The notes under the pieces were generated by a model, which worked only from the letters and a program-made list of their open reading frames with translations, was not told the origin of the DNA and did not search any database. From Synechococcus sp. PCC 7336 (GTDB lineage Bacteria > Cyanobacteriota > Cyanobacteriia > Thermostichales > PCC-7336), in assembly GCF_000332275.1 (NCBI RefSeq), contig NZ_CM001776.1, positions 806,001 through 870,000 of the forward strand: a stretch of DNA of 64,000 nt, given 5' to 3'. Both the position numbers and the translations under genes were made by a program. Positions 46,391-54,987 of the stretch are shown one piece after another (the first letter of the stretch is position 1; each line of letters starts with the position of its first letter).

Positions 46391-46700
46391 CTCCGGCAGT
46401 CGGGGACTTCGGTGCACAAGCGACCCTGTCTGTCGCGCGTCGGCAATGCTCGCTTACGCAAGGCATTGTACATGCCAGCCATATGCGCCAGTCGCTATAA
46501 CCCTGTATTGCGAGAGTTCTACCAACGCTTACTAGAGCGGGGCAAGAGCAAGATGGCTGCAGTGGGAGCGGTCATGCGCAAGCTCTTACATATCGTTTAT
46601 GGCGCGCTCAAGCACAACCGTCCGTTTGACCCAAACTACTCGGCTCATTCTCAATGCAGTTAGACACAAGTTCAACTTGTCTTGCCAAACAAGACAGCAT

Positions 46701-46848
46701 CTGACAATAGTTTGTCCCGAAGCCGCTGAAAGCTATATGACAAAAGGCTTTCAGCTTATAACAAAGGTAGAGTGCCTGTTAGCAGCCTAGAAGGCTTGCC
46801 AGGAAGGGGTCTCAGGGCTTTGTCAGTCATGTTTTATCAGTCAATCAG
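46701..46848 (-). repeat. 148-bp inverted repeat, right copy
   Basis: This is the inverted counterpart of 41521-41668. It directly abuts the truncated IS4-type transposase, whose frame ends inside its first bases (TGA at 46841-46843). With the left copy it brackets the HEPN-ATPase genes and the IS110/IS256 elements, so 41521-46848 resembles a unit with its own terminal repeats. Confidence 0.85.
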
Positions 46849-47101
46849 CTTCTCTCCACTCAGCCAACGCTGCTCGAAACAGTGGCTTGTAGAGTCGATG
46901 GATGTTGATGCGAGAGTTATTGAGCCAGCGGCTGATGCGTCTCTGTTTGCTTTGAGCGTATCGACCTTGGCAGGGGAAGTAGGGCAGCCAGCGAGTAAGA
47001 TTGACTTCACCTGTTTGAAGCAGCGACATGACCACCCACAGGCAAGTGGTCAGATGGGCTTGGTGCATCCACGGGCAGGCTTGCCCCAACCAAGTCTTCA
47101 A
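46841..47101 (-). pseudogene. IS4-family transposase, N-terminal fragment
   Basis: The 86-residue frame (MKTWLGQACPWMHQAHLTTC, then LWVVMSLLQTGEVNLTRWLP, RYAQSKQRRISRWLNN and INIHRLYKPLFRAALAEW) matches the start of cyanobacterial IS4-like transposases, which normally have over 300 residues. It stops at the junction with the 148-bp repeat, and the DDE catalytic part is missing. The upstream region to 47257 contains the IS end. Confidence 0.75.
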
Positions 47102-47328
47102 TGCATTGTAGAGAGAAGAGTTTTTTTCACAGTACTCTTCAGTCTTGAGTGGTTTCTTGTCTGAGCGTGCTGGCTCCCCTTCCTTTCGTCAACCTCTCCA
47201 ACCGCCCAGCCACCAACGCTTACGCTTACTGAAACTCAACTTTTGTCAGTCCACTAGGATTGAAACACACTCAACTTCTCAGCAGCGGAAGTAGCCGGGT
47301 CGTAGTGGAGGCTGCCAAGTAGACATCA

Positions 47329-49110
47329 TTAGATTTGGGCGAGTGACGCACCGGGTATTGCCGAAATCAAGCTGCGGGTGTAGTCGTTTTGAGGGTTGGT
47401 GTAGAGATCGTCGGCAGTCGCAATTTCTTCGATGCGACCGCGATTCATCACCATAATGCGATCGCTAATAAACTTGACCACACTCAAATCGTGGGAAATA
47501 AACAGGTAGCTGAGCTCGAACTCCGCTTGCAAATCTTTGAGGAGATTGAGCACCTGCGCCTGCACCGAAACATCTAGCGCCGACACCGACTCGTCACAGA
47601 TAATTAACTGAGGAGACGAAGCCAGAGCGCGGGCAATACATACGCGCTGCCGCTGTCCGCCCGAAAACTCGTGGGGCATGCGGCGCAACACCGAACCGTC
47701 TAGACCCACTTTCTCCAATAGTTCGGCGGCCTTTTGGCGACGTTCGGCGCGATTGCGGCCAATGCCGTGCAAATCCATCGGCTCCATCACCGACGCCCCC
47801 ACCGACATGCGGGGATCGAGGGAGCTAAAGGGATCTTGGAAAATAATTTGCAGGTGTTTGCGCAGCGATCGCAGGCGGCGATCGGAGAGGGTCGCGAGGT
47901 CATCGCCGTCGTAGATGACTTCTCCCGCCGTGGGCCGAATCAACTGCAGAATCGATCGCCCCAAGGTGGATTTGCCGCAGCCAGATTCCCCCACCAAGCC
48001 CAACGTTTCCCCCGGATACAAATCGAAACTGACATCGTCAACGGCTTTGACAACGCCGGTTTGGCGACCGAACACCCCTTGCCGCACGGGGAAATAGGTT
48101 TTGAGGTGGCGCACCTGCAGCAGAGGCTTTTGGGTTCGCAAACGAGCCAGTCGCACCTCCAGTTCGCTGCGGCTCATTTCGGCATCCAGGAGCGCCTGAC
48201 GCACCGAACCGGCCCGTTTCTCCACAATGTCGAGGGTCCCGTCGGACCGTTCTTTTACCTCCATGAAATCGGCGGTGGTGGGCAGCACTTTCATGCGCCG
48301 ATCGAGGGAGGGGCGGCAGGTGAGTAATCCTTTGGTGTAGGGACTTTGGGGATTGTGAAAGATGTTGGAGACCGTGCCCCGTTCCACCCGCTGACCGCGA
48401 TACATCACCACCACCGAGTCGGCAATATCGGCAATCACACCCAAATCGTGGGTGATAAATAAAATCGCCATATTGCGTCGCTGCTGTAGTGCCTCTAGCA
48501 GTCGCAGGATCTCCGCTTGCACGGTAACATCCAGGGCGGTGGTGGGCTCGTCGGCTATGAGGATTTCGGGATTGCACGAGAGGGCGATCGCAATGGTGAC
48601 CCGCTGCATTTGTCCCCCCGACAGTTGGTGGGGATAGCGATTTAAGATGCGCTCGGGGTCGGGGAGTTGGACTTCGCGAAACAGGTCGAGGGTGCGCTGT
48701 CGAGCCTCGGCCTGACTGACGTTTTCATTGGCAACAATGGTTTCGATGACTTGAAAGCCGCAGGTGTAGACGGGGTTGAGGGCGCTCGTGGGTTCTTGAA
48801 ACACCATGGCAATGCGATCGCCTCGGTAGGCGCGCATCTGTTCGGAGCTGAGTTCTAACAGATTGACCCTCGCATCGCTGTCGGGGCGATCGCGCAAGTA
48901 AGCTGCACCAGAAATTTGCGTGGTGGCAGGGGGCAACAGACCCATAATGGCCAGCGATGTCACTGTTTTGCCCGAGCCCGATTCTCCCACGATGCCTAAG
49001 GTCTGACCGGAGGCTAGGTCGAAATCCAGTTGGTTGACGGCTGTTGTGAGGCGATCGTGCGATCGAAATGCAATCTTTAAATCGCGCACGCTCAAGATTG
49101 GCTCTTTCAT
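47329..49110 (-). CDS. Double ABC ATPase for peptide/nickel-type uptake (DppD-DppF fusion type)
   Basis: The 593-residue protein contains two complete ABC ATPase domains of the peptide/opine/nickel group. Domain 1: [48 protein letters not shown]. Domain 2: [48 protein letters not shown]. The second Walker B has Ser in place of Pro (DESVSALD), a common variant. Such fused ATPases power oligopeptide or glutathione-type importers; the permeases and binding protein are not adjacent. The frame starts at 49158, but [15 protein letters not shown] (ATG 49110) begins the conserved part. Confidence 0.88.
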   Translation of the reverse strand: MKEPILSVRDLKIAFRSHDRLTTAVNQLDFDLASGQTLGIVGESGSGKTVTSLAIMGLLPPATTQISGAAYLRDRPDSDARVNLLELSSEQMRAYRGDRIAMVFQEPTSALNPVYTCGFQVIETIVANENVSQAEARQRTLDLFREVQLPDPERILNRYPHQLSGGQMQRVTIAIALSCNPEILIADEPTTALDVTVQAEILRLLEALQQRRNMAILFITHDLGVIADIADSVVVMYRGQRVERGTVSNIFHNPQSPYTKGLLTCRPSLDRRMKVLPTTADFMEVKERSDGTLDIVEKRAGSVRQALLDAEMSRSELEVRLARLRTQKPLLQVRHLKTYFPVRQGVFGRQTGVVKAVDDVSFDLYPGETLGLVGESGCGKSTLGRSILQLIRPTAGEVIYDGDDLATLSDRRLRSLRKHLQIIFQDPFSSLDPRMSVGASVMEPMDLHGIGRNRAERRQKAAELLEKVGLDGSVLRRMPHEFSGGQRQRVCIARALASSPQLIICDESVSALDVSVQAQVLNLLKDLQAEFELSYLFISHDLSVVKFISDRIMVMNRGRIEEIATADDLYTNPQNDYTRSLISAIPGASLAQI

Positions 49111-49293
49111 AAATACTTCGCAGCCATCAGCACAAGGATTGCAACCAGGGTACCCCAACTGACCGATCGCTGTAGACGGCTCCGAGGGGTCAGCAGATGA
49201 CTTTGCTGCAGACAGAGCTTTTTTTTAAACAGTTCCGCGATCGCCTTTCCATCCAGCAGGCACAACAACAGCCTTAGAGGCACATTTGCAGAC

Positions 49294-49321
49294 TGCGACC
49301 GCCCCTCAGAGCACAGATGAC
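49294..49321 (+). repeat. Direct repeat A flanking the Uma2 gene
   Basis: This 28-base sequence matches 50110-50137 at 27 of 28 positions. The second copy covers the last codons and stop of trmH. The two copies enclose the Uma2 gene and a dispersed palindrome, so the intervening 790 bases look like an insertion with duplicated trmH end. Confidence 0.75.
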
Positions 49322-49400
49322 ACCTTCGGTTGACATATCCTAAACTTTACAATAAATCTAAGACCCTGTTACCGCCCGCCCTCATGCTTCTCAGGCAACT

Positions 49401-49937
49401 ATGCAATCTCCTACCGCAACTAGCCCCTTAGAAGCTTTTCTTCAGCAACCCAACATTGAAGCGTCTCCTGCATGGGAGTTCTTTCACGGACGCGCCCAAC
49501 AGAAGCCCATACCAACGCTTTTTCACTCCCGCCTCCAACACAACCTCGTTAACGCGATTAACAATCAAACCAAAGCCTACGAAGCTATCCAAGAACTCCG
49601 CTGCATCGTCCCACCCTTCTCTCCCGTACCTGACATTGCGGTTGTTAAGATCGATCGTCTCTCACAGGAGGATGGTCCGTTGCAAGGCCCACCGGACTGG
49701 CTGATTGAAATTCGCTCCCCCGAGCAAAGCACATTGGATCTACAGAGTAAAGTTCTGCACTGTTTGAGCAACGGGACTGAGCTCGTCTGGCTCATCGATA
49801 TTCAGCGCCAGCAAATTTGGGTTTGGCAGGATCGAGAGCTACCCATGATTTATTCCGGTACTGACGTACTTCCCACCCTCGGCAGCATTTCAAACTTGAC
49901 TGTGGCAACTGCGATCGCAATGACCCAGCAGCAATGA
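49401..49937 (+). CDS. Uma2-family endonuclease-like protein
   Basis: The 178-residue protein matches the Uma2 (DUF820) family, abundant in cyanobacteria. The PD-(D/E)XK-like core reads PVPDIAVVKIDRL, then GPPDWLIEIRSPEQSTLDLQSKVLHCLSNG, with a conserved Asp, Glu and Lys in order. The N-terminal region (EASPAWEFFHGRAQQKPIPT) varies in the family. Function unknown, perhaps linked to transposition. It lies between two 28-base direct repeats. Confidence 0.85.
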   Translation: MQSPTATSPLEAFLQQPNIEASPAWEFFHGRAQQKPIPTLFHSRLQHNLVNAINNQTKAYEAIQELRCIVPPFSPVPDIAVVKIDRLSQEDGPLQGPPDWLIEIRSPEQSTLDLQSKVLHCLSNGTELVWLIDIQRQQIWVWQDRELPMIYSGTDVLPTLGSISNLTVATAIAMTQQQ

Positions 49938-50009
49938 ACCCATTATGAGGAGCGGGGAAGTGCCCCCAGCATTGGAGGAAGAGAACCGAACGCCAGATTG
50001 AGGATTTGA

Positions 50010-50062
50010 GGCTGTTTCTCCCCTCTCCCGAGGGAGAGGGGCCGGGGGTGAGGGCAATGCAG
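50010..50062 (+). repeat. Dispersed palindromic repeat, copy 2
   Basis: The same blocks as at 22934-22991: GGCTGTTTCTCCCCTCTCCC, a shorter stem (CTCTCCC / GGGAGAG), GGGGCCGGGGG and TGAGGGCAATGCAG. The loop is shorter than in copy 1. Confidence 0.75.
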
Positions 50063-50109
50063 CGCCATCGAACTCAGATATTGACAGACTGCGATCGCTC
50101 CTCAAAGAT

Positions 50110-50137
50110 TGCGATCGCCCCTCAGAGCACAGATGAC
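50110..50137 (+). repeat. Direct repeat B (trmH 3' end)
   Basis: This copy of the 28-base repeat spans the TGA of trmH and its last codons. A third, weaker partial copy lies at 50085-50107. Copy A is at 49294-49321. Confidence 0.75.
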
Positions 50138-50862
50138 TCTCCTCGCCCAAACTGGCGAGAGGAGCTAGGGGTGGGGACCTTTAAAAACTGCTCCTGCAAA
50201 CGCTCCGCATGCTTCACCAACCGCTTGTACCAGCGCAACTTAATCTCCTTCACCTCGCGATCGCTCAACCGCCAATCCACCCCAGAAGCCCGCAACTTGC
50301 AGGTCAAATCGTACAGACAAATCGCCGCACTCACCGACAAATTAAAACTCTCCGTAAACCCATACATCGGAATCGCCAAACGGCGATCGGCATACTGCAG
50401 AGCATACTCGCTCGCCCCCTCCAACTCATTGCCAAACAGCAATGCCACCTTTCCCCCCACCCCCACCTCCGGCAACTGCATACTGTCCCCATGAGGTGTA
50501 GTCGCATAAATCGTATATCCCCGCTCCTTCAACCAGCCAAAACAAGTCTCCGTGTTATTCACCTCCGGCTGCCGATAGCGAATCACATCCACCCACTTCG
50601 ACGCCCCCCGCGACACCGACGGATTGACATCGTACTCGTAGCGATTCTCCACCACGTGAAAATCCTGCACCCCAAAACAATCGCAACTGCGCACCACTGC
50701 ACTGGCATTGTGGGGTTTTAGAATATCCTCCACCACCACCGCAATGTGGCGGGTGCGCTGGGCCAACACCTCCTCCATCCGCGATCGCTTGTGCTCCGTC
50801 ACAAACTGCGCAAAATAATCAATCAGAGCCTCTAACGTGCGATCGTCCATTGACATCCCCAT
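50122..50862 (-). CDS. trmH: tRNA (guanosine-18-2'-O)-methyltransferase TrmH
   Basis: TrmH methylates the ribose of G18 in the tRNA D-loop, using S-adenosylmethionine. The 246-residue protein has the SPOUT motifs: NASAVVRSCDCFGVQDFHVVENR (motif 1), ALLFGNELEGASEYAL (motif 2) and GFTESFNLSVSAAICLYDL (motif 3), plus a basic C-terminal extension. The catalytic Arg in AVVRSCD is present. The frame opens at 50922, but MGMSMDDRTLEALIDYF at 50862 fits the family. Its last codons are duplicated at 49294-49321. Confidence 0.9.
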   Translation of the reverse strand: MGMSMDDRTLEALIDYFAQFVTEHKRSRMEEVLAQRTRHIAVVVEDILKPHNASAVVRSCDCFGVQDFHVVENRYEYDVNPSVSRGASKWVDVIRYRQPEVNNTETCFGWLKERGYTIYATTPHGDSMQLPEVGVGGKVALLFGNELEGASEYALQYADRRLAIPMYGFTESFNLSVSAAICLYDLTCKLRASGVDWRLSDREVKEIKLRWYKRLVKHAERLQEQFLKVPTPSSSRQFGRGESSVL

Positions 50863-51199
50863 GCGTTTCCCCAGCCTAAGCCAGAATACCTGCATCTCTC
50901 GCAAGCCTACAGGCTCAATCAACTAGAATCCCTGTCCTGTAAGGAGTTGACGCCTGTTAATAGGAGCCTTGAAACGTGACAGGCTGCTGCTTGTGGAAAA
51001 GCTCTAGAACCAAGTCTTTGTAAGGCTTTAAGACACCGTTCAAAAATGGCAATGGGCAATTCGGGGTAAACTCGCAGGGGCAGCTAGGTTGATTTAAAAT
51101 TATTGAAGAATTAGTATATTTACCGACAGTGGATGGCGAGCTTTACAGCAAGTTACGCACATTAATATTTGAGCAAACGTAATTCCTCAAGGTTGATTT
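50863..51199. other. Intergenic region upstream of the PhyH gene
   Basis: This 337-base region separates trmH from the low-GC island and becomes increasingly AT-rich toward 51200. A ribosome-binding AAGG lies 8 bases before the PhyH ATG. No gene or repeat is evident. Confidence 0.4.
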
Positions 51200-52081
51200 A
51201 TGCTGACACTAACCGAAAAGTACGAGCGCGATGGCTTCATTGGTCCCATTCAAGCATTTAGCCCCGATCGCATGAGCCAGTTGCTTGACGAACTTGAAAG
51301 GGATGTATTTGCTAAGAAAGGAATTGCTTTCAGTCGAAATAGACATTTGGATCTCAGTTCAGTCGATCTACTTTGTCAATCATCAGTTATTTATGAAAGT
51401 ATCGAGCAAATTCTTGGCAAAGATCTGACGTTGTGGAGATCCAATTTTTTTGCCATGAAACAAGGCATGGGACTAGGCTGGCATCAAGACCAATATAATA
51501 CCTTAATAGAAGATACAGCCAAACAGGTTTCGGTTCACTTGGGGATTACACAATCTTTTCCCGATAACTGCCTGTCAGTCATACCGGGTTCGCACAAATG
51601 GCCATCATCTGAATTGAAGCAGAAAGGATTCACATTAATACCGGGCACTGAAAAAGATTCCTATGGAACGCCTCATTTCGAGAGAGAGCCACAGATAGAA
51701 ATTAATAAGGTTCCTATTTTGCTACAACCTGGAGAGTTCATTGTTTTTCATCCCCAACTCATGCATGGATCGATCGATCGTAAGGCATCTAATCATTCTC
51801 ATGAAATGAGTCAGAGGTTTAAGAAAACATCTCCAATCTCCAAAGCTTTGCACAAGCTTAGTCGGGCCATGGAATCTTGGAACGATCGGCCTCATAGCGA
51901 AAAAAAGAACCCCTCGACAGTCCGTTTGGCCTTGGGAATGCGGGTCACAACGCCAGAGGTTGAAGTATATCCAAAGGCATTCCAACAGACTCTACCAAGA
52001 GTTGATAAATGTGTCCCCCTCACAGGAGAAACCAAGAAGTACGAAGATGAAATCAAAAATTACATGACAACAGAGGTGTGA
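51200..52081 (+). CDS. Phytanoyl-CoA dioxygenase (PhyH)-like Fe(II)/2-oxoglutarate oxygenase
   Basis: This 293-residue protein has the PhyH fold: LTEKYERDGFIGPIQAFSPD at the start, the iron site H-x-D in GLGWHQDQYN, the distal His in VFHPQLMHGSIDR, and a 2-oxoglutarate Arg candidate in TVRLALGMRV. Such enzymes hydroxylate or halogenate small metabolites, lipids or bound intermediates. The gene starts a low-GC cluster with an SDR, a glycosyltransferase and a sulfotransferase. The cluster suggests tailoring of a secreted or surface compound, but no scaffold gene is seen, so the product is unknown. Confidence 0.82.
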   Translation: MLTLTEKYERDGFIGPIQAFSPDRMSQLLDELERDVFAKKGIAFSRNRHLDLSSVDLLCQSSVIYESIEQILGKDLTLWRSNFFAMKQGMGLGWHQDQYNTLIEDTAKQVSVHLGITQSFPDNCLSVIPGSHKWPSSELKQKGFTLIPGTEKDSYGTPHFEREPQIEINKVPILLQPGEFIVFHPQLMHGSIDRKASNHSHEMSQRFKKTSPISKALHKLSRAMESWNDRPHSEKKNPSTVRLALGMRVTTPEVEVYPKAFQQTLPRVDKCVPLTGETKKYEDEIKNYMTTEV

Positions 52082-52086
52082 AGGCA

Positions 52087-52857
52087 ATGGAATCATCTTT
52101 GAGTCAAAAAGTCATCGTTTTGACCGGTGCAAGTCGTGGCATCGGTAGAGCAGTAGCGATTGGTTTGAGCAAAGACGAGGCAAAACTAGTATTAATTGCA
52201 CGCTCTGAAGCCGCTCTTCAGGAAACCATTGCGCTTTGTCATGGAGAACATGACTATATCGTGGGTGATGTCCGATCGGAATCTAATGTGAAGGAACTAT
52301 TCGATTTGGTGAAATCAAAACATGACAGACTCGACATGCTAATCAACAATGCTGGAGTCCATCCAAATCAGGAATTCTTAAAGATGGAGCACGATGATTG
52401 GCTCAACACGATTGGGATTAATTTATTTGGGGTAGCGCTATGTACTCGTCATGCATTAATGCAGCATATAATCCCTCAAGAGCGCGGCAAAATAGTCAAT
52501 ATTGTTTCTCGACAGGCGATGGCCCCTGTTAAGGGAAGTTCCGCTTACTCTGTCTCGAAAATGGGAGTCAGCATTCTCACTAAAGCCCTAGCCGTCGAAT
52601 TAGAACCTCATCACTACAGCAATATTTCTATATGCGATTTTATCCCTGGGCCAACGAAGACAAGTATGTGTCCTGGAGGCCAACCTCCCGAGAATGTCTA
52701 TCCAATGCTGAGAAATATTTTAGCGATGCCAGCATCGAGAACCCATGGGAAAATATTTCTGAGAGATAAACTATACAATTATTGCGATTCTTCAAGCAGC
52801 ACCGAGACTTGGAAAGATGGCATCCTGAAAATCCTCAACTTTATTCGTGGAAGATAG
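52087..52857 (+). CDS. Short-chain dehydrogenase/reductase
   Basis: The 256-residue enzyme has the classical SDR motifs: TGASRGIG for the dinucleotide, LINNAGVH, the catalytic Ser in NIVSRQAM and YSVSK for Tyr and Lys. The substrate is unknown. The frame could start at GTG 52078, overlapping the PhyH stop, but the family N terminus fits MESSLSQKVIVLTG at ATG 52087. It is the second gene of the low-GC cluster and may act after the PhyH-like oxygenase. Confidence 0.88.
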   Translation: MESSLSQKVIVLTGASRGIGRAVAIGLSKDEAKLVLIARSEAALQETIALCHGEHDYIVGDVRSESNVKELFDLVKSKHDRLDMLINNAGVHPNQEFLKMEHDDWLNTIGINLFGVALCTRHALMQHIIPQERGKIVNIVSRQAMAPVKGSSAYSVSKMGVSILTKALAVELEPHHYSNISICDFIPGPTKTSMCPGGQPPENVYPMLRNILAMPASRTHGKIFLRDKLYNYCDSSSSTETWKDGILKILNFIRGR

Positions 52858-52911
52858 TTGTAATTCTATGATGTGTAAAAGCTATTCATTTATGTATGCA
52901 TTGGATGTAAA

Positions 52912-53886
52912 GTGACTTCTTCCTTACAAAGACCAGTAGTCTCTGCGATCGTTCCCGCCTACAATGCCAGTCAATATATTGAGGAATGTATTCAGTCGGT
53001 ACTCGATCAAACTGAGGATAATCTTGAAATAGTTATTGTTGATGATGCATCAAGTGACAATACAGTTAGCGTCATACAGCAGTTTAAGGATGAGCGCATC
53101 CGTCTCTTCTGTTTGGAACGCAACCGCGGTGTCTCAGCAGCACGAAACTTTGCGATAGCACAAGCGCGAGGGGAATGGGTTGCTTTATTGGATGCTGATG
53201 ACTTCTGGAAACCTTCTAGAATCCAAGAGCTATTGATTCAAGCCCAAAAGTCGGATGTTGATGCGATCGCAGATAACATTATCCTATACGGTAGAAAATT
53301 ATCGAGAAACAACTTTAAGGCCCATAAACTTCTCTTTTCTGATAGCTTTTTTGAGGCCGAGCCCTACTTTCTGACAGCCAAAGAATTTATCATAGGCAAT
53401 ATGCCCGGTCCTGGCAATCCAATGATGGGTCTCATCAAGCCCATCTTTAAAAAAGAGTTCCTAGCCGAAAATAATATCACCTTTAACGAAGAGATCGCTT
53501 ATTGCGAAGATACACTATTTTATTTTGAGGCTTTGATGAATGGTGCAAAGCTACAAGTTGTACCTCAAGCTTACTATTTTTATCGCAGACACGAATCGAG
53601 CACAACCCGTTCAAGAGAAGCAATGTTAGGGTTGCGGCAAAGAATATCGTCTAGTTTATATCTTAAGAAGAAATATAGAGACAGTACTATTATTTCAGCC
53701 ATCGATCGAAGACATCGAGCTTTAATGCGTATCTATGCCTATCATGCAGTCAAAGAAAATACTCGCAATCGTCGATTGACAGAGATCGTTAGAGATTTTA
53801 GAGGCGATCCAATTCAATTTTTCCTTTATTTTTTACATACTTTAAACTTGCTTTCTTATCGATGGAAGAAGAGATTTTTTTTATAA
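52912..53886 (+). CDS. Family 2 glycosyltransferase
   Basis: The 324-residue protein is a GT-A transferase: VSAIVPAYNASQYIEECIQSVLDQ, EIVIVDDASSDNTVSVI, and the metal-binding D-x-D in ALLDADDFWKPSR. Later EIAYCEDTLFYFEALM is the base-containing ED motif. It begins with GTG 52912. It probably adds a sugar to a glycan or lipid. The C-terminal basic helix (FLHTLNLLSYRWKKRFFL) may touch the membrane. Low GC matches its neighbours. Confidence 0.87.
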   Translation: MTSSLQRPVVSAIVPAYNASQYIEECIQSVLDQTEDNLEIVIVDDASSDNTVSVIQQFKDERIRLFCLERNRGVSAARNFAIAQARGEWVALLDADDFWKPSRIQELLIQAQKSDVDAIADNIILYGRKLSRNNFKAHKLLFSDSFFEAEPYFLTAKEFIIGNMPGPGNPMMGLIKPIFKKEFLAENNITFNEEIAYCEDTLFYFEALMNGAKLQVVPQAYYFYRRHESSTTRSREAMLGLRQRISSSLYLKKKYRDSTIISAIDRRHRALMRIYAYHAVKENTRNRRLTEIVRDFRGDPIQFFLYFLHTLNLLSYRWKKRFFL

Positions 53887-53902
53887 ACTAAAAATCTCTT
53901 CT
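53867..53902 (+). terminator. Hairpin overlapping the end of the glycosyltransferase gene
   Basis: Arms AGAAGAGATTTTT and AAAAATCTCTTCT form a perfect 13-base stem with a 10-base loop across the stop codon. A T-run is part of the stem instead of following it, so it may act as a terminator, an mRNA stabiliser or neither. Confidence 0.35.
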
Positions 53903-53994
53903 AGAAATGAGTAAAATTAATTATTTGACTATATGATTGTTTTTCTTAGAGCCTGTGTTTGCTAATCTCTATCTTGCCGTTTTGGAGTATTAAT

Positions 53995-54987
53995 ATGGAA
54001 GTTTTTGATAATACACCATTTTTCATAGTTGGCTCCGATCGCTCGGGCACAACCATGCTCAGATTAATGCTGAACATGCATTCTCGTTTACGCATTCCTA
54101 GAGAATCCTGGTTCATTCCTGAGCTAATGGATAGTTTTTCTATCGATCGACCTCTCACACCCCAAGAAGTCAAAGATGCCTTTCAACTAATTGCCAATCA
54201 TCGTCGATGGCAAGAATGGGAGATTTCCAATGATGAATTGATGGCTGTGTTAACAAATTTAAATCAACCCACATTGTCTGAGTTGATTGATGCAATCTTC
54301 CGCCACTGTAGTAACCCACTAGGCAAACCTCGCTGGGGAGACAAGACACCTAAGTACGTTCATGAAGTGCTTCGCTTGCACGAGCTGTTCCCGAACGCCA
54401 AGTTTATACATGTCATCCGCGATGGCCGCGATGTCTGTCTTTCTTTAGGAGGAGTTGGTTGGTACGGCCACTCAATTGAGGATATCGCAAATTATTGGAG
54501 TCATTCGGTAACGTCGGGCATATCTGCGGGGAACGAGCTCGGCGGCAAGTATTATTTGCAGATAAACTATGAAGATTTAGTTCTCAAAACGGAAGCAATG
54601 CTTAAAAATATCTGTCATTTTTTGGGCGAACATTACGAGCCAGAATTAAATCACTTCTACCTCAAGTCAAGTGGCGAGATATCGCCTTGGGAAAAAGAGA
54701 ACTCTATACATTCTAAGGTTAGTCGTCCCCCCAGTCCTTCAGATATTAATCGTTGGAAAACAGCGATGAGTAAAGTTCATTTGGCAATCTTTGAGGCTTA
54801 CGCAGGTTCTGCCATGGATACGGTAGGTCAGAAAAGATACTTCTCTGGCCTATTGCGCCCTCTACCGTTAATTGCCAGAACGGTGCGAGGATCTACTTTG
54901 ATTCAAAAAGATCTGAAATCAGTTCTTCCTCTTTCCATTAGAGATAACCTTAGAAAGACTATAAAATCATTTTCTCAAATTAAATGA
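53995..54987 (+). CDS. Sulfotransferase-family protein
   Basis: The 330-residue protein has the PAPS 5'-phosphosulfate loop FFIVGSDRSGTTMLRLML and the 3'-phosphate region NAKFIHVIRDGRDVCLSLG, both typical of the Sulfotransfer_1/3 families. W (PRWGDKTPKYV) and the catalytic His candidates are present. It likely sulfates a sugar or hydroxylated compound made by the preceding genes. ATG 53995 (MEVFDNTP) is preferred over 53959. Its 3' end overlaps the converging GST-like gene by 21 bases. Confidence 0.85.
   Translation: MEVFDNTPFFIVGSDRSGTTMLRLMLNMHSRLRIPRESWFIPELMDSFSIDRPLTPQEVKDAFQLIANHRRWQEWEISNDELMAVLTNLNQPTLSELIDAIFRHCSNPLGKPRWGDKTPKYVHEVLRLHELFPNAKFIHVIRDGRDVCLSLGGVGWYGHSIEDIANYWSHSVTSGISAGNELGGKYYLQINYEDLVLKTEAMLKNICHFLGEHYEPELNHFYLKSSGEISPWEKENSIHSKVSRPPSPSDINRWKTAMSKVHLAIFEAYAGSAMDTVGQKRYFSGLLRPLPLIARTVRGSTLIQKDLKSVLPLSIRDNLRKTIKSFSQIK

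Larger units (their letters stand above)
44501..46663 (+). pseudogene. IS110-family transposase, frameshifted and interrupted
   Basis: The N-terminal DEDD domain is readable: TVLGIDVSKAKLQVCLL, HACLESTGNYGKAIA and KTDAMDALTIARF carry the expected acidic residues. A frameshift near 44945-44970 joins ESNRLVQSV to RNIDHLEAEIEHLKTTI. The C-terminal Transposase_20 domain (LTSIPGIGEKTAAQLLAELG) follows, then the gene is split by the IS256-type sequence. After 46390 the remainder reads SRVGNARLRKALYMPAICA and MRKLLHIVYGALKHNRPFDP. Two independent lesions make it a clear pseudogene. Confidence 0.85.
44264..46665 (+). mobile_element. IS110-family element, split by an IS256-type element
   Basis: A non-coding leader (44264-44500) precedes the transposase frame at 44501. 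The gene is frameshifted near 44950 and interrupted after the CGLTPRDGKH segment (about 45216); it resumes at 46394 with SGTSVHKRPCLSRVGNARLRKALYMP. The transposase is therefore inactive. The ends of IS110 elements lack inverted repeats, so the borders are approximate. Confidence 0.7.
41521..47257. mobile_element. Composite IS4-like element carrying a HEPN-ATPase module
   Basis: The left end (CTGATTGACTGATAAAA from 41521) and the complement of the right end (CTAGTGGACTGACAAAA, ending 47257) match at 13 of 17 positions. Both ends abut the direct repeat GATTGAAAC (41512-41520 and 47258-47266), which has the size of an IS4-family target-site duplication. Inside are two 148-bp inverted repeats, the N-terminal part of an IS4-type transposase, a split IS110, an IS256-type fragment and two cargo genes. 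The IS4 transposase is truncated, so the element cannot move by itself. Whether the cargo arrived as one unit or by nested insertion is inference. Confidence 0.65.

Noticed and set aside
47261-47330. GATTGAAAC near 47258 as the end of a CRISPR repeat
   Set aside because: Although many CRISPR repeats end in ATTGAAAC, there is no second unit; the match to the left flank of the mobile element explains it better.
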